Below, piece after piece: positions 25,850 through 33,906 of a stretch of 36,702 nt of DNA. Position 1 is the stretch's first letter. Every line of letters starts with the position of its first letter. Under the pieces are notes generated by a model. That model was not told the DNA's origin, did no database searches, and saw nothing but the letters and a program-made list of their open reading frames with translations. The stretch is taken from positions 1 to 36,702 of the forward strand of contig NZ_BILZ01000057.1 in NCBI RefSeq assembly GCF_004000825.1, in the 5' to 3' direction. The position numbers and the translations under genes are program-made. The DNA comes from Paenibacillus kobensis NBRC 15729 (lineage in GTDB: Bacteria; Bacillota; Bacilli; Paenibacillales; Paenibacillaceae).

Positions 25850-26749
25850 TTATCCGCCGAGCGATTGGAACAGCATTTGCCCTTCGCGCACCCAGGGATA
25901 AATAAAAACTTGGAACGTATACAAGATCGGGATGCCCGCAATGACGAACAGGAAGTACGAAGTCGTCTCCTTGCGGCTCTCCTTCGCCATCTCCAGCTTC
26001 TCCTTATAGTCTTGAATCCGCTGTCTTAGAAGAGTATAGAACTCTCCGCTCTCGTGAAGCCGGAGAGAATCGAGCGTCTCGACGAAGCTTGCTCCGTCGT
26101 CTGTGCCGAGCCGCTGCTTGAATCTGCGCAGCGCCTCCTCCGAATCGTGATACCATTCCGCCAGCAGCCGCTGAAGATCGCTCTGAACGACTTTGGCGAA
26201 CGGAATGCAGCGCGACAGCTTCGTGTGCAAGTGCAAATTAGAACCGGCGAAGTACAACAGTTGATTGCTGATCACATACACTTCCTTCGTAATCCGCTGC
26301 GACCGTATTCGATGAATCGACTTCAACCACGGCAGATCGAAACGCAATGCAATGAGCAGCGCTGCCACCCCTGCGATGATCGTGACAGACGGCCAACTTC
26401 CCGCTGCGTAATACCATCCGGCACTGCCGAGCAGAAATAGTGCAGGCAGCAACGCAAGCGCAAAGCGGCGGGCGGCAATATAGACCGCAGCATCCCCCTC
26501 GAAGCCGCAGCCGCTAATCAACGCTTCCCGCTCCATGAAGGACGGCTCCTTGCGCGACAGCCGAAGCCGCTGGAGCCAACGGTCCGAAATCGTAGAGCCC
26601 TGCCAGCGCAGGCCGCTCAAATGAATCCACCTTGGCCGCTTCTGCGGAAGCAGGCGAAGCAGCACATAGAGGGCGGCGAACAACAGCATATATTGAATGG
26701 CCACCCCTATGCCGAGCGCCAATCTGCCGCTCCATTCGCTTAAAAACAT
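25850..26749 (-). CDS. tadC: Tad platform protein, TadC-like (type II secretion F domain)
   Basis: The 299-residue membrane protein has hydrophobic helices near 10-32, 98-110, 118-136 and 270-290 surrounding a cytosolic helical domain, the T2SSF pattern. A motif HTKLSRCIPFAKV resembles the conserved stretch of TadC/TadB domains. Two such proteins normally form the inner-membrane platform above the TadA ATPase. ATG follows AAGGAGG, and the gene begins 14 nt after the end of the tadB-like gene. Confidence 0.75.
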   Translation of the reverse strand: MFLSEWSGRLALGIGVAIQYMLLFAALYVLLRLLPQKRPRWIHLSGLRWQGSTISDRWLQRLRLSRKEPSFMEREALISGCGFEGDAAVYIAARRFALALLPALFLLGSAGWYYAAGSWPSVTIIAGVAALLIALRFDLPWLKSIHRIRSQRITKEVYVISNQLLYFAGSNLHLHTKLSRCIPFAKVVQSDLQRLLAEWYHDSEEALRRFKQRLGTDDGASFVETLDSLRLHESGEFYTLLRQRIQDYKEKLEMAKESRKETTSYFLFVIAGIPILYTFQVFIYPWVREGQMLFQSLGG

Positions 26750-26763
26750 AACGGTCCTCCTTG

Positions 26764-27711
26764 CTACATTTTTCTTCGGGACAACCAGATTCCCATTAAG
26801 AACGAGGCGAATATAAGGACCAGCGCATTAAGCACCAGATCGCGGCCCATCGGATCAAGCAAGTAATAACGATACGTTCCTTCCGGGTTGTAATGCGCAT
26901 TGATCCCGATAAACAAGAGCAGAAACAGTACCGGCGTAAAATTCGCAATCCGAATCTCAAGCAGCTTGTTGCGCTCCTGTTCGTTCGCGCGCCGCGCACG
27001 GCGCATATCCGTCAGCAGCTCCCGCAAGCTGTCGCTGACCGGATTGCCTTCTGCTAACGCTACCCGAAGCAAATTGACAAAATACTCGCCCCACACATGT
27101 CCGAGCGCGGCCGCGAATACGCGAAGACTCGCTTCGTCATCACCGCGCACCGACAGATTGCGGTACAGCTGATCGAATACGGACTGCATCTGGCTAGGCA
27201 GTCTTCGTTCCTCGATCGTCCGTTGCATCGCCAACCGGATGTTCCGTTCACCAGTTACGAGATAGCATTGATAGAACAGTTCGATCGCTGGCAAAAAGTC
27301 GATTCTCGTCTGCAGCTGGCGCTGAAGCAGCGCCGTCCGGACGAACGTATATGGCAGCAGCAGGCCTATCACTCCCGGCAAGAGCGTTCCCTTCGGGCTC
27401 TGGAACAGCATCGCGCCAGCCGCCAAGCCAACCGTGCCGATCATTAGCGAGAACCCGGCGAACGATAACGGATTGAATGGCGATTGCATTGATTCGAGTA
27501 GGTCGGACAAATGGCCGTACAGCTTGTCGAACCGTTTCAGCCTTTCCTCCAATATGCCGCCCAAGCCTTGCTTCTGCCGGTATTGAAGTCTTCCGGCCAG
27601 CCGGTGCTGCTCGAGCCACAACGATATTACCGAACGCAGCAGCATATAAAGTGCGGCGAAGAGCGCAGCTCCGAGCAGTCCAATCACAGCCATGTGCATC
27701 GTACCGCTCAT
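26764..27711 (-). CDS. tadB: Tad platform protein, TadB-like (type II secretion F domain)
   Basis: The 315-residue protein has hydrophobic helices near 5-27, 85-103, 107-125, 262-275 and 293-311, with the T2SSF domain between about 145 and 275 (DFLPAIELFYQCYLVTGERN, ALAEGNPVSDSLREL). It pairs with the TadC-like protein. Its start overlaps the end of tadA by 4 nt (ATGA), so the genes are translationally coupled. Confidence 0.8.
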   Translation of the reverse strand: MSGTMHMAVIGLLGAALFAALYMLLRSVISLWLEQHRLAGRLQYRQKQGLGGILEERLKRFDKLYGHLSDLLESMQSPFNPLSFAGFSLMIGTVGLAAGAMLFQSPKGTLLPGVIGLLLPYTFVRTALLQRQLQTRIDFLPAIELFYQCYLVTGERNIRLAMQRTIEERRLPSQMQSVFDQLYRNLSVRGDDEASLRVFAAALGHVWGEYFVNLLRVALAEGNPVSDSLRELLTDMRRARRANEQERNKLLEIRIANFTPVLFLLLFIGINAHYNPEGTYRYYLLDPMGRDLVLNALVLIFASFLMGIWLSRRKM

Positions 27712-29174
27712 GCTCCCGCCGCCTCGGACGGCCGGCTCGATGCGGCGGTACCCACACTCGCATTTCCCGCCCGCTCATCCGGTTGCCGATCCGGCTGCCA
27801 GTCTGGCTCGATCCCATAACGTCTGAACCGTTCGAAAGCCCTTGCCGACGGCAGCTCGTGATGCCGCCAATCGCCGGAAGCTTCATCGTAGCGCACCCAA
27901 TCCGTAACGGTCACATTCCCGTCCTTCCAGCCGATTTCCCCGATCCGGCATATCCGGCGTTTGCCGTTCACGATGCGAATCTCGATGCCAAGCTGTGTCA
28001 CATACTCCGCAATCCGTTTCACAAGCCGTTCCGGATTCATCGATCGGCCGTCCAGCATACACATATCGCTCACCGCTTCCGGCACGTCCTCGAGCGTATT
28101 CGCATGAACGGTCGTCATGCTTCCTTCATGTCCTCTGGTGCAGGCACGCACATAAATGTTCGCGTCCTGATCACGAATCTCGGCATGGACGATACGCTGC
28201 GGAGACTGGCGGAGCGCCAGCTTGAACGCTTGCGCGGACCGGTGCGCGGCGTCGTCCTCGTCGAATTCATATTCGACAGCATTCTTGCCAGGAAAGTCTC
28301 GGTGGATCATCATCTCGAACCGGTTCTCGAGCGTCACGATTCTCTCCTCATCCGGAAGCTCCGCAATAAGCGACTTCATCAAATGCGTCTTGCCCGAGTT
28401 CGTCGGTCCGATAATAACAAGATTGAATCTCGCCTGCAGCGCTTGCAGAAGCAAGCTCCTTACCGAAGCGTTCATCGTCTCATAGCCCGGCCGGCACAGC
28501 GCATCGAGCCGGAACACCTGCACTGTATAAAACCGGATCGTCAGTGTCGGAGCTGCTGTAAAGCCAAACCCGGTCATCGTAACGCGCGACCCGTCCTGCA
28601 GCATGACCTCCGCCCAGCGCTTGCGCGGATTAATCCGGTCATTGTTGTACAACACCAAATTTTGCTGAATCCGCTCGACATCGCGAACCGAACTGAATGA
28701 GTATCGGGACAGTACCGGATTGCCGCCGCGAACCTCGTAAATTCGCGTTCCGACAACCTGTATTTCCTCTAACCCGCTCCGTTCTGCCAGCACGAGCTCC
28801 AGCACATTCAGCCCGATCACTTCCGCGAACAAAGCCTCCGCAAGCGTCTCATATGGATGGCTGTATTCCGGCAGCTCATGAATGCGGTGACGCATCAGCC
28901 AGTCATTAATAAGAGCAAGCACATGCTCCCTTTCCTTCGCAAAGCCAAGAACCGCGCGGTTCAGCCGTTCGCCGTACTGCCGCCGCTCCTCTTCGTTCAT
29001 CCCGCGCGGCGCCGCCAGGTAAGCACGAATTTCATCCGCGAACCTCGTGAAGCTTTCGCCCGCCTCATGTCCCTTGCCCGCTGGAAATGCTGCTTCTTCG
29101 ACAGGCATTGCCTCGACTCGAAGCCGGGATGAGTATACAGCCGGAGAGAACCGCTCTTGACCGCCCCCGCTCAT
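27708..29174 (-). CDS. tadA: Tad secretion ATPase, TadA/CpaF-like, divergent motifs
   Basis: The 488-residue ATPase is the likely motor of the pilus machine. Walker A reads GPTNSGKT (256-263) where most CpaF-type proteins have G-x-T-G-S-G-K-T. The Asp-box region is LENRFE and the Walker B region is IVHAEIRDQDA, both altered from the usual IED..E and G-E-R forms. The His-box segment GHEGSMTTVHANT (348-360) is well conserved. An N-terminal domain of about 230 residues precedes the core. It overlaps both neighbours by 4 nt. The altered motifs suggest a subfamily rather than a dead gene, since the reading frame and helper motifs are intact. Confidence 0.85.
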   Translation of the reverse strand: MSGGGQERFSPAVYSSRLRVEAMPVEEAAFPAGKGHEAGESFTRFADEIRAYLAAPRGMNEEERRQYGERLNRAVLGFAKEREHVLALINDWLMRHRIHELPEYSHPYETLAEALFAEVIGLNVLELVLAERSGLEEIQVVGTRIYEVRGGNPVLSRYSFSSVRDVERIQQNLVLYNNDRINPRKRWAEVMLQDGSRVTMTGFGFTAAPTLTIRFYTVQVFRLDALCRPGYETMNASVRSLLLQALQARFNLVIIGPTNSGKTHLMKSLIAELPDEERIVTLENRFEMMIHRDFPGKNAVEYEFDEDDAAHRSAQAFKLALRQSPQRIVHAEIRDQDANIYVRACTRGHEGSMTTVHANTLEDVPEAVSDMCMLDGRSMNPERLVKRIAEYVTQLGIEIRIVNGKRRICRIGEIGWKDGNVTVTDWVRYDEASGDWRHHELPSARAFERFRRYGIEPDWQPDRQPDERAGNASVGTAASSRPSEAAGA

Positions 29175-30016
29175 GACCCTACTCCATTGCGGTGTGCCAG
29201 CAGCTTGCGGTACCAGGGCTGAACCAGCTTCGGCTGCTTCTTATTCACGCCGTACTGCCGCATCCATAGTTCCGCTGAAGGCTTCATCGTGCTGCGCCCT
29301 TCTTCTGACCGGAGCCAATGATCATAGCGTCCGTTATCCAGCTGCAGCAGCATCGGCTCCGTCATCCGAAGCTCTCCGGTCAGCGGCAGCCCGGTCTCCT
29401 TGCAAATGTCCTTCACATGAAATCCTCCATTCTTCCACGGGGTTTGAATGACGAGCAGCTCGTAGCTCGTTGACGGAACGCCGAACAGCGGCGATACTTG
29501 CCCGATCCAGCGGTTCCAATCTTCTTGAAAATGAGTAAGCGCGCCTGTCGTCACCAGCACGCGCGTCGAAGCTTCGCGAAGCGCACATACGGTTGCGGCG
29601 TTGTCCCAATATGCGCCGACATCCGCCACGACGATGTCGAACGTCCATCTGGCCGTCTCCAGAAGAAACTCGATATCTTCTGCAGTATAGAACTCCGCCT
29701 GGTCCCGCTCCATATTGCCGAACAGCACATTCAAGCCCGGAATTTCCCGAATCGGGTATGCCGTCCGCAGCAGCTTGGCCGGCTCCAACGACCGGTCGCG
29801 CAGCTCCGGCCTAATCGTATCCAGCCCCGTTGCCGGCCGGTCGATGCCGACATAACGCTGCAGCTTCGCACTCTTCAGGTTGAGGCACAAGTAGCCCACC
29901 GTCGCATCGCTGCTCTCGGCGATCCGGCTCGCGGCCGCGAATGCGGCGAGCGTCGTGCCAATGTTCGGCGTCGTGCCGACGAACGTGATTAGCGGAGCAT
30001 ACAGTTGCTCGCTCAC
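29171..30016 (-). CDS. TadZ/CpaE-like protein with degenerate P-loop
   Basis: The 281-residue protein has the ParA/MinD fold expected of TadZ, which places the pilus apparatus at a cell site. Residues 9-23 read LITFVGTTPNIGTTL, aligning with the deviant Walker A motif, but both lysines are replaced (T16 and T21). A Walker-B-like segment FDIVVADVGAYWD (about 128-140) and VLVTTGALTHFQED are retained. A non-hydrolysing positioning protein is thus likely. The start is GTG and overlaps the previous stop by 4 nt (GTGA). Confidence 0.75.
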   Translation of the reverse strand: MSEQLYAPLITFVGTTPNIGTTLAAFAAASRIAESSDATVGYLCLNLKSAKLQRYVGIDRPATGLDTIRPELRDRSLEPAKLLRTAYPIREIPGLNVLFGNMERDQAEFYTAEDIEFLLETARWTFDIVVADVGAYWDNAATVCALREASTRVLVTTGALTHFQEDWNRWIGQVSPLFGVPSTSYELLVIQTPWKNGGFHVKDICKETGLPLTGELRMTEPMLLQLDNGRYDHWLRSEEGRSTMKPSAELWMRQYGVNKKQPKLVQPWYRKLLAHRNGVGS

Positions 30017-30732
30017 GGTCGTTCACCCTCTCTGCCGACCGCATCGAACGATTCCGGGCTGAATGCAATGACGAGCCGTCCGCCCCGCTTGCATAACTCG
30101 TCGATTCTAAGCCACTGCTCTTCCGTCAAATTAAGATTGACATAATCGATCATCGCATTGGCGTCCCGTCTGGAGGCATACATCTGCTCCTTGTTGCTGT
30201 CGGCAAGCGACAGCAAGTTCGGGTTGTCCGTATCGTCGACCTCCATGTTCGCCGACGACTTTACGGAGGCAACCGTCACTGGCTTATCGAACAGCCTGAC
30301 GGAAGCTGTCGTCTCCCCAGTGACGTACAGTGTCACCTTGTCGCCGGCCCGAATCCCATTGGATACGGACAGTACATAACCGCGTGGAATCTGGAACGTA
30401 TTCTCCGCTTGTCCCGGTATGAGACGATAGCGGTCAAGCTTCCACTTCAGCAGCGGCTCGTTCGCTCCGAGCGGCATGACAGCCTCCCAGCCGTCCGCAT
30501 CGGACGGGCTTAGCAGCATCTCCTCATTGACAGCCGACTTCGCTAGCTGCACATACGCCAAATCGTCAGCCGCGATCCGCTCGCCGGCGGCGATGTAGCG
30601 CTTAGGCACGACAACGCGCACCGTTTCCTTGCTCTGCACTTGGCGAAGCTGCACGGCATATAGGCCGTACGCGAGCACCCCGGCAAGCACTGCCGCCGTT
30701 ATGCTGACTGCCGCATTCCGTTTCCTGTTCAT
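30013..30732 (-). CDS. CpaB/RcpC-like protein with SAF domain
   Basis: The 239-residue protein has one N-terminal transmembrane helix (about 7-26) and a SAF domain (about 38-100: VVVPKRYIAAGERIAADDL, then AVMPLGANEPLL), the pattern of CpaB/RcpC pilus-assembly proteins. The C-terminal part (about 105-235) is extracytoplasmic and may bind carbohydrate or pilin by analogy. It is the first gene of the Tad-like operon. An RBS GAGGAGCCGGAG lies upstream of its ATG. Confidence 0.8.
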   Translation of the reverse strand: MNRKRNAAVSITAAVLAGVLAYGLYAVQLRQVQSKETVRVVVPKRYIAAGERIAADDLAYVQLAKSAVNEEMLLSPSDADGWEAVMPLGANEPLLKWKLDRYRLIPGQAENTFQIPRGYVLSVSNGIRAGDKVTLYVTGETTASVRLFDKPVTVASVKSSANMEVDDTDNPNLLSLADSNKEQMYASRRDANAMIDYVNLNLTEEQWLRIDELCKRGGRLVIAFSPESFDAVGREGERP

Positions 30733-30774
30733 TCTGACTCCGGCTCCTCTCTCAAGCAGATGACGAAAAAACGC

Positions 30775-30828
30775 AAAAAAGAACGCAGCCGTAGTACGTC
30801 ATTAACGTACTCCATGGCATGCGTTCTT
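30775..30828 (-). terminator. Terminator-like hairpin in front of the Tad-like operon
   Basis: AAGAACGCA pairs with TGCGTTCTT, with inner AGTACGT/ACGTACT, and is followed by a U run. It is the only terminator seen after the tetR-like gene, yet it lies downstream of a SigA-type promoter (30888-30916) and 43 nt before cpaB, so it may instead act as an attenuator. Confidence 0.75.
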
Positions 30829-30887
30829 CGCATCCGTTCATCTATTCCGCAATACCCGATTGCGCGGATATGCTAGGTTTTGACAAT

Positions 30888-30916
30888 ATAATAGCAAGAG
30901 CGTTGTCATTTGTCCA
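30888..30916 (-). promoter_or_regulatory. SigA-type promoter for the Tad-like operon
   Basis: TGGACA (30911-30916) and TATTAT (30888-30893) are 17 nt apart, five of six matches in each box. The predicted leader runs about 148 nt to the cpaB ATG and includes the hairpin at 30775-30828. Confidence 0.65.
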
Positions 30917-30982
30917 TTAGATTTTGAAGAAAATGTCGAAATAATTTATCGCTCTGTGTCCGCTCGCTCTGACCCATTTCTA

Positions 30983-31582
30983 TCAGTGTTCCGTATTTCT
31001 CATCAAGCCGCCTAATACAAATACCGTCAAATCATCGATCAGCTGCTCGAGGCCGCCTCCGTCTCCTTTAAGAAGCGGCTCCCAATAAACCGATGAATTA
31101 CGGTAATACAGCAGCGTTCCGAGCACTGACATTAAGGCGTTATCGACCGATTGGCGCCGGAACACGCCTTCCTCCATCCCCTGCACAATCCACTCCCGCA
31201 GCTTCTGCCAAGGCGGCGATGCATAATCACGAATCCGCGATAGCCGGGGCGAGTTAAGCAGTATCTCCTGCTGAATAATGTCCGTCATCATCGGCTCGCG
31301 CATCTTGAACGCCGTCACTTCACGGACGATAAGCTTGATGCCGTCGACGGGATTGTCCGCCATTCTATCCAGTTCTTCATAGGATTCAATCGGAAAAAAA
31401 GTCTCGAACAAGGTGTAGAACAAATTTTCCTTTCCGCCAAAATAGTACGAAATCAGCGCCCCATTCACGCCGGCATCCTCACAAATTTGACGAACGGTCG
31501 TGCCGTCGAATCCTTGCTTCGAGAACCTCGACTTCGCCGCTGTCAGTATACGTTGTTTGATATCGGAATCTATTGCCTTCAT
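30983..31582 (-). CDS. TetR-family transcriptional regulator
   Basis: The 199-residue protein has an N-terminal TetR helix-turn-helix (about 8-55: RFSKQGFDGTTVRQICEDAGVNGALISYYFGGKENL) given here in outline, followed by a helical ligand-binding domain. The longer open frame upstream is not used: ATG 31582 has GGAGG 6 nt before it. It follows the ABC-2 membrane protein gene by 103 nt, and a perfect inverted repeat lies at the promoter of that gene, so it probably represses both genes until an inducer binds. Confidence 0.9.
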   Translation of the reverse strand: MKAIDSDIKQRILTAAKSRFSKQGFDGTTVRQICEDAGVNGALISYYFGGKENLFYTLFETFFPIESYEELDRMADNPVDGIKLIVREVTAFKMREPMMTDIIQQEILLNSPRLSRIRDYASPPWQKLREWIVQGMEEGVFRRQSVDNALMSVLGTLLYYRNSSVYWEPLLKGDGGGLEQLIDDLTVFVLGGLMRNTEH

Positions 31583-31685
31583 CGCAGCCTCCGTGTCTAC
31601 ACTTATGATCGTATTATGAAGGACAGACGCTCCCGTGGCAACTGCGGCCGCAATAATCTTGCGCCCGCAGCGAGCCGGATAAGCG

Positions 31686-32870
31686 TTAAGCTTTGTGTGA
31701 CGACACCGCAGCCGTCTGGGCATTCGCCGCAACAACCGCTGACGCCGCGCTGCGGTCTTTGCGGGCCGCGACGGCACCTGCGCTAATCAGAAGAGCCGCT
31801 GCTCCAATTGCCGCCAGTTGCAATGCCGGACGTCCTGCAGCCGGGCCGCCGAACAGAATATCCATCATCCCTTGCACCGCATAGGTGGCTGGGAACACAT
31901 CGCCCAGATGATGATAGAAGCTTGGCAGCAGCTCGCGCGGCATCATCGCACCGGAAGTGACGAGCTGAAGCGACAGCGTCAGAATGTTGAACAGCATGCC
32001 TGCCATGCCGAAGAGGAACAAGAACATTTGAGAGACGAACATGAACACGAGCACGGTCAGTATTTGATACGCCCACAGCATCAGGAAGCCGTGTTCCGCT
32101 TGGCCGCCGAGTGCCGCAAGCAGAATGACGCCGACTCCGGATACGAACACCGCCGCAGCGGCATTGATGATGACCCGCGCGCCGAATCTCTTCCAGCGGC
32201 TAAGCTGAGCGCTAAGGAACATCGACGACTGCTCCACGTTCATCCCCATAATCATGGCTCCGACATAAGAGGCCAGCACCAGCATCATAGGTACCATCTG
32301 ATTGTTCATGCCGTCGACTTTGTTAGCCGATACGATGTCCGCCTTGATTTTATCGCTCAGCGCAGCAGCTGCTGCCTTCGCTTGATCGGCCGGCATGTTG
32401 AGGCTCGCCAGCAGCGCCTCCGTCCCCCCAGCCATTGCCTGCTTGTTCACTTCGCCCGAGATCCGCTCTGCGGCGCTCTGCATGACACTCTTGATCATCG
32501 ACGCGTTCGCTTCGTTAATCGTGAACTGCAGCGAAGCCTGCTTATCCGGCGCTTGCAGGTTCGCGGCGAACCCTTCCGGAATCACGATGACCATCTGCAC
32601 ATCCTTTTCATTCAGCGCATCTTGTGCAGCCTGCTCATTATCGTAGACCGAAGTCTGGAACGGGACGGATTGCTGCAAATTAGTCGCGATTGCGGCCGCA
32701 GCCTGACCGTCGGCATTGACGATCCCGACATGCAGCTTGTTGATCCGGTCCGTAACGCCATCATAGCCGGTCATCCATACGACAGAAAAAATGATTTGAA
32801 ACATAAGTGCCGTAATAATCCCGACGATCGTCGTCGGCCGCTTCAGAAAAGCGAGAATTGCTTGTTTCAT
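31686..32870 (-). CDS. ABC-2 type / YhgE-Pip-like membrane protein
   Basis: The 394-residue protein has one N-terminal transmembrane helix (about 13-33), a large extracytoplasmic domain (about 40-190, with KDVQMVIVIPEGFAANL), and five or six C-terminal helices (about 200-370). This shape fits ABC-2 type and YhgE/Pip (DUF3533-like) proteins, often drug or lipid exporters. No ATPase gene accompanies it, so a separate energy source or partner is needed. ATG 32870 has GAGGGAG upstream; the 13 extra upstream codons are probably not used. Confidence 0.8.
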   Translation of the reverse strand: MKQAILAFLKRPTTIVGIITALMFQIIFSVVWMTGYDGVTDRINKLHVGIVNADGQAAAAIATNLQQSVPFQTSVYDNEQAAQDALNEKDVQMVIVIPEGFAANLQAPDKQASLQFTINEANASMIKSVMQSAAERISGEVNKQAMAGGTEALLASLNMPADQAKAAAAALSDKIKADIVSANKVDGMNNQMVPMMLVLASYVGAMIMGMNVEQSSMFLSAQLSRWKRFGARVIINAAAAVFVSGVGVILLAALGGQAEHGFLMLWAYQILTVLVFMFVSQMFLFLFGMAGMLFNILTLSLQLVTSGAMMPRELLPSFYHHLGDVFPATYAVQGMMDILFGGPAAGRPALQLAAIGAAALLISAGAVAARKDRSAASAVVAANAQTAAVSSHKA

Positions 32871-32926
32871 AATATAACCCACTCCCTCTTGTCTCTCGTC
32901 CTTAAACAAACGATTAAAACATTTGC

Positions 32927-32944
32927 TTTAAACAACTGTTTAAA
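32927..32944. promoter_or_regulatory. TetR operator candidate
   Basis: TTTAAACA-AC-TGTTTAAA is a perfect 8-bp inverted repeat with a 2-nt centre. It lies at the start of transcription expected for the ABC-2 type gene, and an imperfect copy (TTAAACAAACGATTAA) is at about 32902-32918. Confidence 0.7.
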
Positions 32945-32973
32945 GATTAGCAGACGAAGCTTCGTCCTGTCAA
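32944..32973 (-). promoter_or_regulatory. Promoter of the ABC-2 type / tetR unit
   Basis: TTGACA (32968-32973) and a weak -10 TAATCT (32944-32949) are 18 nt apart. The spacer contains a perfect 14-bp palindrome GACGAAGCTTCGTC (32953-32966), a possible second regulatory site. Confidence 0.5.
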
Positions 32974-32984
32974 CAAGCGGAAAT

Positions 32985-33033
32985 AAAAAAAATCTCCCTC
33001 CGGCGAATCGTCATTCGCTGAAGGGAGATTTTG
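32985..33033. terminator. Intrinsic terminator after ndoA
   Basis: AAAATCTCCC pairs with GGGAGATTTT, with inner GCGAAT/ATTCGC, and is followed by eight U residues on the minus strand. It ends the alr-ndoAI-ndoA region just after the ndoA stop. Confidence 0.9.
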
Positions 33034-33035
33034 AT

Positions 33036-33386
33036 TTAAAAATCGATTAATCCGACGCTGATTTGGAGCGCTTCGTCCACCTTACGCATCATCTCGTCGT
33101 CGAGATGCGTAATTTTATCGGTTAGACGCTGCTTATCGATGGTCCGAATCTGTTCCAGTAACACGACAGAATCACGATCGAAGCCGTGCAGCTCCGCTTC
33201 AATCTCGACGTGCGTAGGCAGCTTTGCTTTTTGAATCTGCGCCGTAATGGCCGCCACGATGACAGTCGGGCTGAATCGATTGCCGATATCATTCTGGATG
33301 ACGAGCACAGGACGTACGCCTCCTTGCTCAGACCCGACAACGGGTGACAAGTCCGCAAAAAATACATCGCCGCGTTTAACGATCAA
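33036..33386 (-). CDS. ndoA: EndoA/MazF mRNA interferase toxin
   Basis: The 116-residue protein is almost identical to B. subtilis EndoA, a ribonuclease that cuts mRNA at UACAU. The catalytic residues R25 (GGVRPVLV) and T48 (VAAIT) are present. It lies 3 nt downstream of the antitoxin gene ndoAI, and the pair forms a type II toxin-antitoxin system. Gene order and sequence are strongly conserved in Bacillales. Confidence 0.97.
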   Translation of the reverse strand: MIVKRGDVFFADLSPVVGSEQGGVRPVLVIQNDIGNRFSPTVIVAAITAQIQKAKLPTHVEIEAELHGFDRDSVVLLEQIRTIDKQRLTDKITHLDDEMMRKVDEALQISVGLIDF

Positions 33387-33389
33387 GCT

Positions 33390-33671
33390 TTACACCCCGC
33401 TTACGAGACGGCCGAGCGTATGGTCGGCATCTTCCTCCGCGTGAAATGCTTCCGAGGCCATGTTCAAGTTGATCTTCGCCATCTCCAGATACCCGCGCTG
33501 CATCGACTCGCGGATTTGCCGCTTCTTTCGCTCCACTAGATACAGCTTCATAGCTTGACGGATAAATTCACTGCGGTTGGAGTTTTCTTTGGCAACAATG
33601 CCGTCGACCTCCTCCAGCAACTGATCCGGCAAGCTGATCATGATTCTCTTGGTGTTCTGCATATTGGCCAC
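33390..33671 (-). CDS. ndoAI: EndoAI antitoxin (ribbon-helix-helix family)
   Basis: The 93-residue protein has an N-terminal ribbon-helix-helix (NTKRIMISLPDQLLEEVDGI) and a C-terminal tail that blocks the toxin. The length equals that of the B. subtilis antitoxin. I chose GTG 33671, with GGAGGTG 8 nt upstream, over the longer in-frame start. It precedes ndoA closely and follows alr after a gap of 235 nt (33672-33906), in which I see no clear promoter and no gene. Confidence 0.93.
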   Translation of the reverse strand: MANMQNTKRIMISLPDQLLEEVDGIVAKENSNRSEFIRQAMKLYLVERKKRQIRESMQRGYLEMAKINLNMASEAFHAEEDADHTLGRLVSGV

Positions 33672-33906
33672 CGAACTCGCACCTCCAAAACTTTTCCAGA
33701 CCCTTATAACCATTATGTCAAAATACGATTGCCGCTATACTACACATACTTATGAGACGAATAGAACCGATATGCAGCAGCTCTTCATGCATTCGCATAC
33801 ATCCAAAAACATATACCGTTCGTCGTAAGTGCAATACTGTTCGCAATAAAATTCGAGGCAAAACCCGAATTTCCTTCTTGATCCCGCAAAAAGCGCGCAG
33901 TTATTT

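Noticed and set aside
30733-30880. c-di-GMP (GEMM) riboswitch in the Tad-like leader
   Set aside because: The conserved GGCAAACC and GGGACGCAAAG elements are absent, so only a generic attenuator can be proposed.
30876-30893. Plus-strand TTGACA next to TATAAT at about 30880-30893
   Set aside because: The two hexamers are only 1-2 nt apart, so they cannot form a promoter in that direction.
31582-31777. N-terminal extension of 65 residues on the TetR-family protein
   Set aside because: The extension is Arg-rich and low in complexity, overlaps the preceding gene, and the ATG at 31582 has a much better ribosome site at the normal start of the family.
31818-33050. Plus-strand open frame of 410 codons opposite the ABC-2 type gene
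   Set aside because: It is antisense to a clear membrane protein gene, runs through its promoter and a terminator, and is rich in His, Gln and Arg as expected of a shadow.
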